Assembly: GCF_000764665.1 (NCBI RefSeq)
Contig: NZ_JRGM01000029.1
Location: 1-60,946 of the forward strand
DNA from: Aeromonas lacus
Lineage (GTDB): Bacteria > Pseudomonadota > Gammaproteobacteria > Enterobacterales > Aeromonadaceae
Direction: 5' to 3'
DNA length: 60,946 nucleotides
Shown here: positions 27,687-36,245 of the stretch, piece after piece
Layout of the letters: each line of letters begins with the position of its first letter
Position numbering within the stretch: the first letter of the stretch is position 1
Translations under genes and position numbers: made by a program
Notes under the pieces: model-generated
Seen by the model: only the letters and a program-made list of their open reading frames with translations
What the model was told of the DNA's origin: nothing
The model's database searches: none

Positions 27687-27715
27687 ATTGTGCATTCGGG
27701 ATTCCCCCTTGACAA
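27687..27715 (-). promoter_or_regulatory. Putative sigma-70 promoter of permease copy 1
   Basis: TTGTCA (27710-27715) and CACAAT (27687-27692) are spaced by 17 bp. The identical hexamers and spacing occur before the second permease. Confidence 0.55.
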
Positions 27716-27735
27716 GCAATAATCGGCTCAATATC

Positions 27736-27748
27736 GCATTTTTTTGCA
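27736..27748. promoter_or_regulatory. AT-rich dyad upstream of the permease 1 promoter
   Basis: GCATTTTTTTGCA, 20 bp upstream of the -35 box. The same 13-mer stands 19 bp upstream of the -35 box of permease 2. It is a candidate operator, perhaps for PuuR. Confidence 0.45.
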
Positions 27749-28263
27749 TAAGCGCAGCGAAGGTAAGTGGTCACTCGCCCCCTGTGGCTGACCCCGTGCC
27801 GCCCCCCTCTTTACGGGGGCATAGAGGGGGGCTATGCACTATTTCCCTGCTGTGCGAAATTTGTCCTGATTGTCCCTGCAGGGCGCATTGCGCCTCAAGA
27901 TTGATCCTGATCATATTTGCCGCCATCACCCGGGTAGTTGCCCAACCTCCCGGAGGCTTTTCTGGCGGGAACAAGGGGGTTGGCGGGGGAGAATAGCAAT
28001 TGCATGTTTAGTCATTAAAGTGACTGAATTAAATGGTTTGTCTGGTCAGTGCCATGTCATGGAGGGCGATAGTGGCGGGGGCCGATTTGAAATCAGTCAC
28101 ATTTTCAGAAAAAAGCGCAATGGCAAAACATGCGGGGCTGCCAAAAAGTGGCGGCCATAACCGCATCACACACAGCTGATCAGGGGATCGCCAGCGCGGT
28201 GAAGGAGAGCAACCGCAAAGCGTTAAAACGGGGAGCAACGCGCTAAAAAATCAGCATGACAGA
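27749..28263. other. 515-nt stretch without a convincing gene
   Basis: This lies between the promoter of permease 1 and the terminator of permease 2. Short open frames have no plausible start context or protein character. An AT-rich segment near 28000-28040 could hold further regulatory sites, but nothing is specific. Confidence 0.5.
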
Positions 28264-28295
28264 GTAAAAACAAAGGAGCCCGCAGGCTCCTTTAT
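28264..28295 (-). terminator. Rho-independent terminator of permease copy 2
   Basis: An AAAGGAGCC/GGCTCCTTT stem with a 4-nt loop is followed on the minus strand by GTTTTTAC. Confidence 0.88.
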
Positions 28296-28316
28296 CGTTT
28301 TATCCGCGTGGCTGGC

Positions 28317-29663
28317 TTATTGCACCAGCTCCTCGCTGGTGCGCAGCGGAATGCGGAACACCGTCAGGCGCAGGAAGAGGTAGATGGCACCGAGCGCAGC
28401 CCAGATCAGCCCCAGCTCGAAGGAGGAGGGCTCAAGGTTGAGCCACAGCACCCCGATGCAGGCGGCGCCACAGAGCGGCAGCAGCAGATAGATCAGATGA
28501 TCCTTGAGACTCTTGTTGCGACCGAGTTTCACATAGAAGTGGGCAATCACCGCCAGATTGACGAAGGTGAAGGCCACCAGCGCGCCGAAGTTGATCAGGG
28601 CCAGCGCCATCTCCAGATCGAACGAGACGGCGGAGAGGGCGAGCAGGCCGACCAGCAGCACATTGCAGGCCGGAGTCTGCCACTTCGGATGCACATAGGA
28701 GAAGAAGCGGCTCGGCAGGGCGCGGTCCCGCCCCATCACGTAGAGCAGGCGCGATACGCCGGCGTGGGAGGCGAGCCCGGAGGCGAGTACCGCCACTGTG
28801 GTGCAGACCAGAACCACCGCCTGGAACAGCTTGCCACCGACATAGAGGGCGATCTCCGGCAGCACCGCATCCGGATGCTGGAAGCGGGAGATGTCCGGGA
28901 AGAAGAGCTGCAGGAAGTAGGAGGTGGTGACAAACAGCACACCGCCGATCAGCGCCGTCAGCACGATGGCGCGGGGGATAACCCGATCCGCGTCAGGGGT
29001 CTCTTCCGACAGGGTGCTGATGGCATCAAAGCCGAGGAACGACAGACAGAGGATCGAGGCCCCCATCAGCAGCGGCGAGATGTTGATCTGCTCGGAGAAG
29101 AAGGGACGACTGCTGGTCACGGTGCCCAGCCCCTCGCCATTGTGCACGCCCCAGGCGATCAGGCCGATAAAGACGGCGATGATGCTGAACTGCATGATGA
29201 CGATGACGCTGTTGAAGTTGGCCACCAGTTTGATGCCGCGCAGGTTGAGGGCGGTCATCACCGCCGCCAGACCGAAGATATAGGTCCAGGGCTCTACGTT
29301 CGGGAAGAGCGCCTGCAGATAGATCTTGGCCAGCAGCATGTTGATCATCGGCATGAACATATAGTCGAGCAGGGAGGTCCAGCCCACCATAAAGCCGACA
29401 TAGGGGTGGAACACCTTCTGGGCATAGGTATAGGCGGAGCCTGCCGACGGGAACTTGCGCACCAGATGGCCGTAGCTCAGGGCGGTGAACAGCATGCCGA
29501 TCAGGGCAAACAGGTAGGCGGTAGGGACATGGCCTTCGGTGATCTCGGTAACGATGCCGAAGGTGTCGAACACTGCCATGGGGGTGAGGTAGGCAAGACC
29601 CATGACCACGACCTGCCACAGTTTCAGGGTCTTTTTCAGACCAACCGGTTGGGCGTTCATCAT
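28317..29663 (-). CDS. APC-family amino acid/polyamine permease, copy 2 (PuuP-like)
   Basis: 448 residues, the same length as copy 1 and aligning with it end to end ([53 protein letters not shown]). It probably imports putrescine, GABA or a related amine. Its ATGATG start overlaps the stop of the small upstream ORF (ATGA). Divergence at the N- and C-termini suggests an old duplication and different substrates or expression. It lies between copy 1 and gabT. Confidence 0.87.
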   Translation of the reverse strand: MMNAQPVGLKKTLKLWQVVVMGLAYLTPMAVFDTFGIVTEITEGHVPTAYLFALIGMLFTALSYGHLVRKFPSAGSAYTYAQKVFHPYVGFMVGWTSLLDYMFMPMINMLLAKIYLQALFPNVEPWTYIFGLAAVMTALNLRGIKLVANFNSVIVIMQFSIIAVFIGLIAWGVHNGEGLGTVTSSRPFFSEQINISPLLMGASILCLSFLGFDAISTLSEETPDADRVIPRAIVLTALIGGVLFVTTSYFLQLFFPDISRFQHPDAVLPEIALYVGGKLFQAVVLVCTTVAVLASGLASHAGVSRLLYVMGRDRALPSRFFSYVHPKWQTPACNVLLVGLLALSAVSFDLEMALALINFGALVAFTFVNLAVIAHFYVKLGRNKSLKDHLIYLLLPLCGAACIGVLWLNLEPSSFELGLIWAALGAIYLFLRLTVFRIPLRTSEELVQ

Positions 29664-29791
29664 GCCTGTTCCTCACGCGGTGCCGGGGCGGCACACTCCA
29701 TCAACGAAACCGGGAAAGAGGCCCGGGAATCAAGGGCGCCGGGGTGGCGCGCACCGGGCAGAGCCGGTCGGAAAGCATTGAGATGCCCCAT
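29660..29791 (-). CDS. Small leader ORF coupled to permease copy 2
   Basis: 43 codons beginning [20 protein letters not shown] and ending APREEQA, with TGA overlapping the permease ATG. Its initiation context GTGAGGAACAACATGGGGC is almost the same as that of the copy 1 leader ORF. Downstream residues have drifted, so the initiation region and N-terminus appear to be what is maintained. Confidence 0.6.
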   Translation of the reverse strand: MGHLNAFRPALPGARHPGALDSRASFPVSLMECAAPAPREEQA

Positions 29792-29818
29792 GTTGTTCCT
29801 CACTGAATGTGGTGTCGG

Positions 29819-29924
29819 GAGATTGCTGCCAATCTCGCTATCTTTTCCGGGGGTGATCCGGCCTCGTTTATGGGTTTGTTCACTGTACAAAAAAGGACCG
29901 GCGAGATGTGGTAATACCGGTCCT
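29819..29924 (-). ncRNA. Structured 5' leader of permease copy 2 (three hairpins)
   Basis: Hairpin I is AGGACCGG/CCGGTCCT (29894-29924) followed by TTTTTTGT. Hairpin II is CCGG/CCGG (29847-29861). Hairpin III is GAGATTG/CAATCTC (29819-29836). Order and spacing match the leader of copy 1. Hairpin I could also act as a terminator for gabT, which ends about 100 nt upstream, but the copy 1 equivalent has no such upstream gene needing one. Confidence 0.6.
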
Positions 29925-29938
29925 TGCAGTGGCGGCGC

Positions 29939-29967
29939 ATTGTGCATTTGCAGGGCCCCCTTGACAA
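29939..29967 (-). promoter_or_regulatory. Putative sigma-70 promoter of permease copy 2
   Basis: TTGTCA (29962-29967), 17-bp spacer, CACAAT (29939-29944), identical in layout to the copy 1 promoter. Confidence 0.55.
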
Positions 29968-29986
29968 GAAAAAAAGGGGGCAAAAC

Positions 29987-30000
29987 TGCATTTTTTTGCA
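29987..30000. promoter_or_regulatory. AT-rich dyad upstream of the permease 2 promoter
   Basis: TGCATTTTTTTGCA, 19 bp upstream of the -35 box; shares GCATTTTTTTGCA with the site before permease 1. Confidence 0.45.
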
Positions 30001-30026
30001 CAGGTTAGCGGTTACTTTCCTGCTGG

Positions 30027-31316
30027 TCAGGCCAGCGCGGCCTCCAGTGATTTTTCAAGGATTTGCATCCCTTCGTCAATCACTGCCGCCGGGGCGGTCA
30101 GCGGGGCGAGAAAACGGATGACATTTGCACGTACCCCGCATGAGAGCAGGACCAGACCGCGTTTGCCCGCCTCGGCTACCAGACGTTTGGTGAGGTCGGG
30201 ATCAGGCTGGTCGGCATTGCGCTGTTTCACCAGCTCCATGGCCACCATGGCACCTGGTCCGCGAATTTGACCTATGCAGTCAAAACGCTCGGCTATGCGT
30301 TGCAGCCCCGTCTTGATCTGCTCCCCCTGATCCAGTGCTTTCTGGTTGAGTTTTTCCTCTTCGATCACCTGCAATACCGCCAGCGCGGCGGCACAGGCGA
30401 TGGGGGAACCTGCATAGGTGCCGCCAAGGCCGCCCGGCTTGGCCGAGTTCATGATCTCTGCCTTGCCCACCACGGCGGAGAGGGGGAAGCCGCCAGCCAG
30501 ACTCTTGGCCAACGTCATGATGTCCGGCTCGATGCCGGCATACTCGGTGGCGAAGGTCTTGCCGGTGCGACAGAAGCCGCTCTGGATCTCGTCGCAGATG
30601 AGCAGAATGCCGTGCTGATCGCAGATGCTGCGCAGCTTCTGCATAAAGCTCGCGGAGGCGGGATAGAAGCCCCCTTCGCCCTGTACCGGCTCGATGATGA
30701 TGGCGGCAACGCGGGAGGGCTCGATATCGGCGCTGAAGCAGAGGTCGAGGGCGTGCAGGGCATCCTCTTCACTTACTCCGAGATAATCGGCGGGGAAGGG
30801 GATGTGGTAGACCTCGCCCGGGAAGGGGCCAAAGCTGGTCTTGTAGGGCACCACCTTGCCGGTGAGCGCCATGCCCATCATGGTGCGACCGTGAAAGCCC
30901 CCCTTGAAGGCGATGGTGCCGCTGCGACCGGTGTGGGCGCGGGCAATCTTGATGGCGTTCTCGACCGCCTCGGCGCCGGTGGAGAGAAACAGGGTGCGCT
31001 TCGGGGTCGGGCCGGGCACCAGGGCGTTGAGCTTTTCGGCAAGCTCGATATAGCCCGGGTAAGGGGTGACCTGAAAGCAGGTGTGGCTGAATTTTTCCAG
31101 CTGCTCGCGCACCGCTGCCACCACTTTCGGATGGTTGTGGCCGGTGTTGAGCACGGCGATGCCGGAGGCAAAGTCGATGTAGCGGTTGCCCTCCACATCC
31201 CACAGCTCGGCATTTTGCGCACGGTCGATAAAGACCGGCAGCAGGGTGCCAACGCCGTTGACCACGGCCGCTTCGCGGCGCGCTTGCCACGCCTTGTTTG
31301 ATTCTGACTGACTCAT
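30027..31316 (-). CDS. gabT: 4-aminobutyrate aminotransferase
   Basis: A 429-residue class III aminotransferase. The PLP lysine is Lys271 in MTLAKSLAGGFPLS, with STGAEAVENAIKIARAHTG and ICDEIQSGF also typical. It converts GABA and 2-oxoglutarate to succinate semialdehyde and glutamate. GabT and PuuE are hard to separate by eye, and the puu-type context makes either name reasonable. ATG at 31316 follows GGGAGGAAAG; the frame opens to 31391. Its product feeds the gabD-encoded dehydrogenase 253 nt upstream. Confidence 0.92.
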   Translation of the reverse strand: MSQSESNKAWQARREAAVVNGVGTLLPVFIDRAQNAELWDVEGNRYIDFASGIAVLNTGHNHPKVVAAVREQLEKFSHTCFQVTPYPGYIELAEKLNALVPGPTPKRTLFLSTGAEAVENAIKIARAHTGRSGTIAFKGGFHGRTMMGMALTGKVVPYKTSFGPFPGEVYHIPFPADYLGVSEEDALHALDLCFSADIEPSRVAAIIIEPVQGEGGFYPASASFMQKLRSICDQHGILLICDEIQSGFCRTGKTFATEYAGIEPDIMTLAKSLAGGFPLSAVVGKAEIMNSAKPGGLGGTYAGSPIACAAALAVLQVIEEEKLNQKALDQGEQIKTGLQRIAERFDCIGQIRGPGAMVAMELVKQRNADQPDPDLTKRLVAEAGKRGLVLLSCGVRANVIRFLAPLTAPAAVIDEGMQILEKSLEAALA

Positions 31317-31528
31317 CTTTCCTCCCTGAGGGGCGCTGGCCCCGAAATTCCCTGAAAATGTGGCGGGCGATCTGACGCCCATCACCGCCAATTAGCCCAT
31401 AGGGCCAGATCGGCGGCGTGTGGTGTGTGTTGCAGAAGCCCTCTTGGGAGGCAGCGCAGGCCAAATTACGCCCCTTGCCGCCTCGGGTAAACGTCTGCAT
31501 CTATCTGTAAAAGCGATGAATCTTGCGG

Positions 31529-31561
31529 CTAAAGCATCGATGAATACGATGCTTTAGCCCT
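31529..31561 (-). terminator. Perfect 13-bp stem-loop after gabD
   Basis: GGCTAAAGCATCG and its exact complement are separated by 7 nt, 9 nt beyond the gabD stop. There is no T-run directly after it, so it may terminate weakly or stabilise the gabD mRNA 3' end before gabT. Confidence 0.6.
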
Positions 31562-31569
31562 CTGCTGCC

Positions 31570-33033
31570 CTAGCGAATGGCGCCAAAGCAGAGGTATTTG
31601 GTCTCCAGATACTCCTCCAGCCCCTCGGCTGCCCCCTCCCGACCCAGACCCGACTCCTTGATGCCGCCAAAGGGGGCCAATTCGGTTGAGATGATCCCCT
31701 CGTTGATACCTACCATGCCGTATTCAAGCTGCTCGGCGACGCGCCACACCCGGGCGATGTCGCGGCCATAGAAGTAGGCGGCCAGACCATAGGGGGTATC
31801 GTTGGCCAGCGCGATGGCCTCGGCTTCGCTCTCGAAGCGCACCAGCGGCGCGACCGGGCCGAAGATCTCCTCCTGCAGGATGGGGTTGTCTTTGGCGACC
31901 TTGCCGAGAATGGTGGGGCGGTAGAAGAGGGGGCCGGCGGGGTGGGGCTCGCCACCCAGCAGTACTTCGGCACCGGCGGCAACAGATTGTTGCACCAGCT
32001 CGGCGACCTTGCTGGCGGCGGCCGGATTGATGAGCGGGCCGATCTGGGTGCCTTCACTCATGCCATCCCCCACCTTGAAGGCGGCGACGGCGGCAGTCAG
32101 CTTCTCGGCGAAGGCGTCATAGACGCTGGCCTGCACCAGAATGCGGTTGGCGCAGACGCAGGTCTGCCCGGCATTGCGGTATTTGGAGGCGAGCGCCCCG
32201 GCCACGGCGGCGTCGAGGTCGGCGTCGTCAAAGACGATAAAGGGGGCGTTGCCGCCCAGCTCCAGCGAGAGGCGCTTCATGGTGTCGGCGCACTGGCGCA
32301 TCAGCAGCTTGCCGATGCGGGTCGAGCCGGTGAAGGAGAGCTTGCGCACAGTCGGGTTGTTGCACAGCTCGTTGCCCACCACGCTCGGCTGGTGGCTGGT
32401 GACGATATTGATGACCCCGGCGGGGATGCCCGCCTGCTCGGCCAGTACCGCCAGCGCCAGTGCGCAGAGCGGTGTTTCGGCGGCCGGCTTGATAACAATG
32501 GTGCAACCGGCGGCCAGCGCCGGGCCCGCTTTGCGGGTGATCATGGCAATCGGGAAGTTCCACGGGGTGATGGCGGCGACGACCCCGACCGGCTGCTTGA
32601 TGGTGGCCAGCCGGCGATCGCCGCTAAAGCCCGGGATGGTGCGGCCATAGGCGCGCTTGCCCTCTTCGGCGAACCACTGGATGAAGCTGGCGCCGTAGGT
32701 CACTTCCCCTTTGGCTTCCGCCAGCGGCTTGCCCTGCTCGCAGGTCATGATGCGGGCCAGTTCATCGCTGTTGGCGGTGATGGCGGAAAACCAGGCGTAG
32801 AGCTTGTTGCTGCGCTCCTTGGCGGTGAGGGCAGCCCAGGCGGGTTGCGCCGCATGGGCGGCCGCGATGGCGTGGCGGGTATCCTCTTCATTCATGTCGG
32901 GCACCTGAGTGATCACGGCACCGGTAGCCGGATTGGTGACCTCGAAGGTGCGGCCGCTGGCGGCCTCGCACCACTGACCATCTATATAGGCGCGGGATTT
33001 GATCAAGCTTTGATTGGAGCTGGTAGCGGACAT
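31570..33033 (-). CDS. gabD: Succinate-semialdehyde dehydrogenase (NAD(P)+)
   Basis: A 487-residue aldehyde dehydrogenase. The catalytic Cys292 is in NAGQTCVCANR and general-base Glu258 is in LSLELGGNAPF. The second cysteine two residues on is the GabD-type redox pair. It oxidises succinate semialdehyde from the GabT step to succinate. ATG at 33033 follows TTGAGG at 7 nt; an upstream TTG at 33045 is possible. It is divergent from the puuR regulator gene. Confidence 0.92.
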   Translation of the reverse strand: MSATSSNQSLIKSRAYIDGQWCEAASGRTFEVTNPATGAVITQVPDMNEEDTRHAIAAAHAAQPAWAALTAKERSNKLYAWFSAITANSDELARIMTCEQGKPLAEAKGEVTYGASFIQWFAEEGKRAYGRTIPGFSGDRRLATIKQPVGVVAAITPWNFPIAMITRKAGPALAAGCTIVIKPAAETPLCALALAVLAEQAGIPAGVINIVTSHQPSVVGNELCNNPTVRKLSFTGSTRIGKLLMRQCADTMKRLSLELGGNAPFIVFDDADLDAAVAGALASKYRNAGQTCVCANRILVQASVYDAFAEKLTAAVAAFKVGDGMSEGTQIGPLINPAAASKVAELVQQSVAAGAEVLLGGEPHPAGPLFYRPTILGKVAKDNPILQEEIFGPVAPLVRFESEAEAIALANDTPYGLAAYFYGRDIARVWRVAEQLEYGMVGINEGIISTELAPFGGIKESGLGREGAAEGLEEYLETKYLCFGAIR

Positions 33034-33386
33034 GGCAAGCCTCAATGGTGAAACCTGGCAGCAAGGTGGCGATGATGCGGCTCATCCTGTGGTGCTGCCG
33101 TATAAAATAATAAGCACATGGAGACCATAAATTGAGCTGAAATGTTTTTCAAGTGTTAAATATATTTGAATTGTTGGTGTGCTGCGTGCTAGAAAATGGG
33201 CTGTGTAGCGCAGTTTACCCCGATCCGGTGGCTTGGTGTGATGGTTGGGGTGTGCAAAATAATTAACGATGTGTGTGTAGCATTGCAAACAGCCAGGGAT
33301 GGTGCTGGTCCGCTATTTTAACCAGAGGGAAGAGGGAGATGACCCATGTTGCGGGAGTGCAGGCAGAAGATGAGAGGGGGCCTGCC
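33034..33386. promoter_or_regulatory. Divergent control region between gabD and puuR
   Basis: 353 nt, AT-rich between 33095 and 33180, where promoters for gabD are likely. TGCAAAATAAT at 33253-33263 partly matches the TGCAAAAAAATGC dyads upstream of both permeases and may be a shared operator. No exact PuuR site of the E. coli type was found. Confidence 0.4.
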
Positions 33387-33989
33387 ATGAGCGGGCCACA
33401 GAGCAGTGAGAGCGAGGCTCGCCTGCAGCTGGTGCCACAGAACGGTGCCCGTACCATGGGCGAGCGGTTGGCGGCAGTGCGCCACCAGCTGGGACTCTCC
33501 CAGCGGCGGGCTGCGGAGCTGAGCGGCCTGACCCACGGCGCCATCTGCATGATAGAGCAGGACAAGGTGAGTCCCTCGGTGGCGTCGTTGCAAAAGCTGC
33601 TCACCGTCTATGGCCTGCCGCTGTCGCGCTTTTTCGCCGAGGAGGAGAGCCGCCCCTGCAGCGTGGTGATCAAGGCTGAACAGCTTATCGAGCTGGGCAG
33701 TCAGGGGGTCTCGATGAAGCTGGTGCACAACGGCAACAACCGCCGCCAGCTCGGCTTTATGCTGGAGACCTATCCCCCCGGTACCGACACCGGCGGGCAG
33801 GTCAAGCATCAGGGGGAGGAGGTCGGCACCGTGCTGGAGGGGTCGGTGACCCTGACGGTGGCAGGCCAGAGCTATCAACTCGAAGCGGGCGACAGCTATG
33901 TGATCGACACCGGCGAGCCCCACAGTTTCAGCAATCCGTCGGGGCAGACCTGCCGCATCGTCAGCGCCCACACCCCGGCGAGCTTTTAA
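33387..33989 (+). CDS. puuR: PuuR-like transcriptional repressor (HTH-cupin)
   Basis: About 200 residues. An XRE-type helix-turn-helix (GERLAAVRHQLGLSQRRAAELSGLTHGAICMIEQ) is followed by a C-terminal cupin domain (HQGEEVGTVLEGSVTLTVAG, GDSYVIDTGEPHSF). In E. coli PuuR represses the putrescine genes and is relieved by putrescine. I chose ATG at 33387 with GGGGG six nt upstream; ATG at 33339 and an even earlier start at 33273 are open. It lies 45 nt upstream of puuB, probably cotranscribed, and is divergent from gabD. Confidence 0.88.
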   Translation: MSGPQSSESEARLQLVPQNGARTMGERLAAVRHQLGLSQRRAAELSGLTHGAICMIEQDKVSPSVASLQKLLTVYGLPLSRFFAEEESRPCSVVIKAEQLIELGSQGVSMKLVHNGNNRRQLGFMLETYPPGTDTGGQVKHQGEEVGTVLEGSVTLTVAGQSYQLEAGDSYVIDTGEPHSFSNPSGQTCRIVSAHTPASF

Positions 33990-34034
33990 TCCTGACAGTA
34001 GTTTGGCAACAGAACCGGTAAGGAAACAGGGATC

Positions 34035-35312
34035 ATGACCGAACATGTAAACAGTTACTACGCAGCCAGCGCCAATAAACACGCGCCCTACCCAACATTG
34101 ACCGAGCAGCTGGAGTGCGATGTCTGCGTCATCGGGGCGGGCTATACCGGCCTCTCCAGCGCCCTGCATCTGGTAGAGAAGGGCTACAAGGTGGTGGTGC
34201 TGGAGGCCGCACGAGTCGGCTTTGGTGCCAGCGGCCGCAACGGTGGCCAGATCGTCAACTCCTACAGCCGCGACATTGACACCATAGAAGCGAACTGCCC
34301 GCCGGATCAGGCCAGGCTGCTCGGTTCCATGCTGTTTGAGGGGGGTCAGATCATCCGCGAGCGGATCAAGCGCTACAACATCCAGTGCGATCTGCAGGAG
34401 GGGGGCGTCTTTGCCGCCGAGACCGAGAAGCAGCTGCACGAGCTCAAGGCGCAGAAGGCGCGCTGGGAGAAGTGGGGCAATGAGCAGCTGGAGCTGCTCG
34501 ATGCCAAGGGGGTGCGCGAGGTGGTGGCGAGCGATCGCTACGTCGGCGCCCTGCTCGACAAGAGCGGCGGCCATATTCACCCTCTCAATCTGGCGCTGGG
34601 GGAGGCGGAAGCGATCCGCATCCAGGGGGGGCAGATCTTCGAGCAGTCCGCCGTCACCAGCATTACTCCGGGCCAGCCGGCGCTGGTCAAGACCGCCAAA
34701 GGGGCGGTGAAGGCGCGCTTTATCGTGGTGGCCGGCAACGCTTACCTCGGCAATCTGGTGCCGGAACTGGCCAGCAAGAGCATGCCTTGCGGCACCCAGG
34801 TGATCGCCACCGAAGTGCTGGGAGAGGAGCGGGCCCGTTCACTCTTGCCGCAGAACTACTGTCTGGAGGATTGCAACTACCTGCTCGACTACTACCGTAC
34901 CTCCGGCGATCACCGGTTGATCTATGGCGGCGGTGTGGTCTATGGCGCGCGGGATCCGGCTGATATCGAGCGGCTAATCATCCCCAAGATGCTCAAGACC
35001 TTCCCGCAGCTGGCTGACGTCAAGGTGGAGTACACCTGGACCGGCAACTTCCTGCTCACCCTGTCGCGCCTGCCGCAGTTTGGCCGCATCGGCCCCAACA
35101 TCTACTACATGCAGGGCTACAGCGGCCATGGTGTCACCTGCACCCATCTGGCGGGCAAGCTCCTCTCCGAGGTGCTGAGCGGTCAGGCGGAGCGCTTCGA
35201 TGCCTTTGCCAAACTGCCGCACTACCCCTTCCCGGGTGGCCGCCTGTTCCGTATCCCCTTCACCGCCGCCGGCGCCGCCTGGTACACCCTGCGCGATCGG
35301 CTGGGGGTATAA
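34035..35312 (+). CDS. puuB: Gamma-glutamylputrescine oxidoreductase
   Basis: A 425-residue FAD-dependent oxidase that matches E. coli PuuB almost throughout: MTEHVNSYYAASANKHAPY, the dinucleotide loop VIGAGYTGLSSALHL, FGASGRNGGQIVNSYSRD, and the end RDRLGV. It oxidises gamma-glutamylputrescine to the aldehyde with H2O2 release. The enzymes that make and later cleave this glutamylated substrate (PuuA, PuuC, PuuD) are not in the window, so they must lie elsewhere or the substrate differs. It is in tandem with puuR. Confidence 0.95.
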   Translation: MTEHVNSYYAASANKHAPYPTLTEQLECDVCVIGAGYTGLSSALHLVEKGYKVVVLEAARVGFGASGRNGGQIVNSYSRDIDTIEANCPPDQARLLGSMLFEGGQIIRERIKRYNIQCDLQEGGVFAAETEKQLHELKAQKARWEKWGNEQLELLDAKGVREVVASDRYVGALLDKSGGHIHPLNLALGEAEAIRIQGGQIFEQSAVTSITPGQPALVKTAKGAVKARFIVVAGNAYLGNLVPELASKSMPCGTQVIATEVLGEERARSLLPQNYCLEDCNYLLDYYRTSGDHRLIYGGGVVYGARDPADIERLIIPKMLKTFPQLADVKVEYTWTGNFLLTLSRLPQFGRIGPNIYYMQGYSGHGVTCTHLAGKLLSEVLSGQAERFDAFAKLPHYPFPGGRLFRIPFTAAGAAWYTLRDRLGV

Positions 35313-35350
35313 ACCCGACTAGCTTGTCGTCGTGCTGACCGACGCAAACA

Positions 35351-35381
35351 ACAAGGCCACCGCGAGGGTGGCCTTGTTTTT
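35351..35381 (+). terminator. Rho-independent terminator after puuB
   Basis: An ACAAGGCCACC/GGTGGCCTTGT stem with a 5-nt loop and TTTTT tail. Confidence 0.9.
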
Positions 35382-35402
35382 AACCGAAGCGGGCAGCTGC
35401 AA

Positions 35403-35651
35403 TTAGCTGTAATAGGCTTCGACGGTGCCCTTGAGCTTGATCAGGATGGGCTGACCGCGGCGATCCAGCGCCTTGGGGGAGGGGATCTTCACCCAGCCTT
35501 CGCTGATGCAGTACTCTTCGACGTCGGTGCGCTCTTTGCCGTTCAGGCGAATACCGATCGGATGCTCGAAGCAGGCCGCCACATAGTGGGGGCTGCGGGG
35601 ATTGCAGGAGAGGTGATCCGGCAGTGCCGGCTTGGTGCTGGTATCGCTCAT
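35403..35651 (-). CDS. DUF3297 family protein
   Basis: 82 residues, recognised by PDHLSCNPRSPHYVAACFEHPIGIRLNGKER and the end LIKLKGTVEAYY. Small soluble proteins of this kind are common in gammaproteobacteria; no function is established. It is convergent with puuB and shares its terminator region. Confidence 0.85.
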   Translation of the reverse strand: MSDTSTKPALPDHLSCNPRSPHYVAACFEHPIGIRLNGKERTDVEEYCISEGWVKIPSPKALDRRGQPILIKLKGTVEAYYS

Positions 35652-35768
35652 GGCTATGACCCGAAATGGATATAAAGTGGGGCATTGTAGAGAATGGCGT
35701 CATGGCATTCAAGGCAACGCCTGCCCGCCCTGCTGCAGCATGTCAGCAATCAGCGAGTGTTTTTGACT

Positions 35769-36200
35769 TCAGATGCCCCGCTGCCAATGCATCATGATCT
35801 CGGCGTGGCCGCTATGCTCGCATATTCTCAGCTCCCCCTCGTGAAAGCCGTTGCGGGTGTAAAAGTGCCGCGCCGGCTCATTCTCTGCGTAGACAGTGAG
35901 CTCAAGTCGCTCATACCTGGCCTTGAGATGGTCGAGCAGCTGGCGACCCAGCCCCTGTGATTGCAAGCTCGGGGTGATAAAGAGGGCGGCAACCGAGCCC
36001 TGATGCCAGGAGATAAACCCCGCCAGCAGCCCCTGCTCCTCATAAACCCAGCTCTCGCTGGCAGGCAGATAGATATCCCGCATCGCTGCACGCTGCGCAT
36101 GCCAGAAGTCGGCGGGAATAAAGCCGTGTGCCTTGACCGAGGCCTGATACCAGAGCTCGACTGCGGCATCGAGATCGGATTTGGATAATGGGCGGATCAT
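35769..36200 (-). CDS. GNAT N-acetyltransferase (YiaC-like)
   Basis: 143 residues with the acetyl-CoA loop SQGLGRQLL and VYAENEPARHFYTRNGF near the C-terminus. It resembles E. coli YiaC (LW-x8-HPFI region and WVYEEQGLLAGF) and is a paralogue of the GNAT at 21837-22265. ATG at 36200 follows GAGAG; the frame is open to 36215. It lies just upstream of the small monooxygenase gene's stop, in the same orientation. Confidence 0.85.
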   Translation of the reverse strand: MIRPLSKSDLDAAVELWYQASVKAHGFIPADFWHAQRAAMRDIYLPASESWVYEEQGLLAGFISWHQGSVAALFITPSLQSQGLGRQLLDHLKARYERLELTVYAENEPARHFYTRNGFHEGELRICEHSGHAEIMMHWQRGI

Positions 36201-36245
36201 AAGTCTCTCAATCATTGAAGGTGGAAAATAGGCGAGGGGCTACGG

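Noticed and set aside
27687..27715. A sigma-54 promoter before the permeases (GG-N10-GC spacing fits in both leaders)
   Set aside because: The flanking bases do not match TGGCAC-N5-TTGC; the -35/-10 reading is better supported and equally conserved.
27480..27749. A leader peptide starting MHNxPP overlapping hairpin I in both permease leaders
   Set aside because: After six codons the frames and sequences diverge, no ribosome-binding site is shared, and the ATG coincides with the predicted promoter -10; conservation is explained by the promoter.
27870..28160. 96-codon plus-strand frame between the two permease genes
   Set aside because: No plausible start context, no protein character, and it covers a region that must hold minus-strand regulatory DNA.
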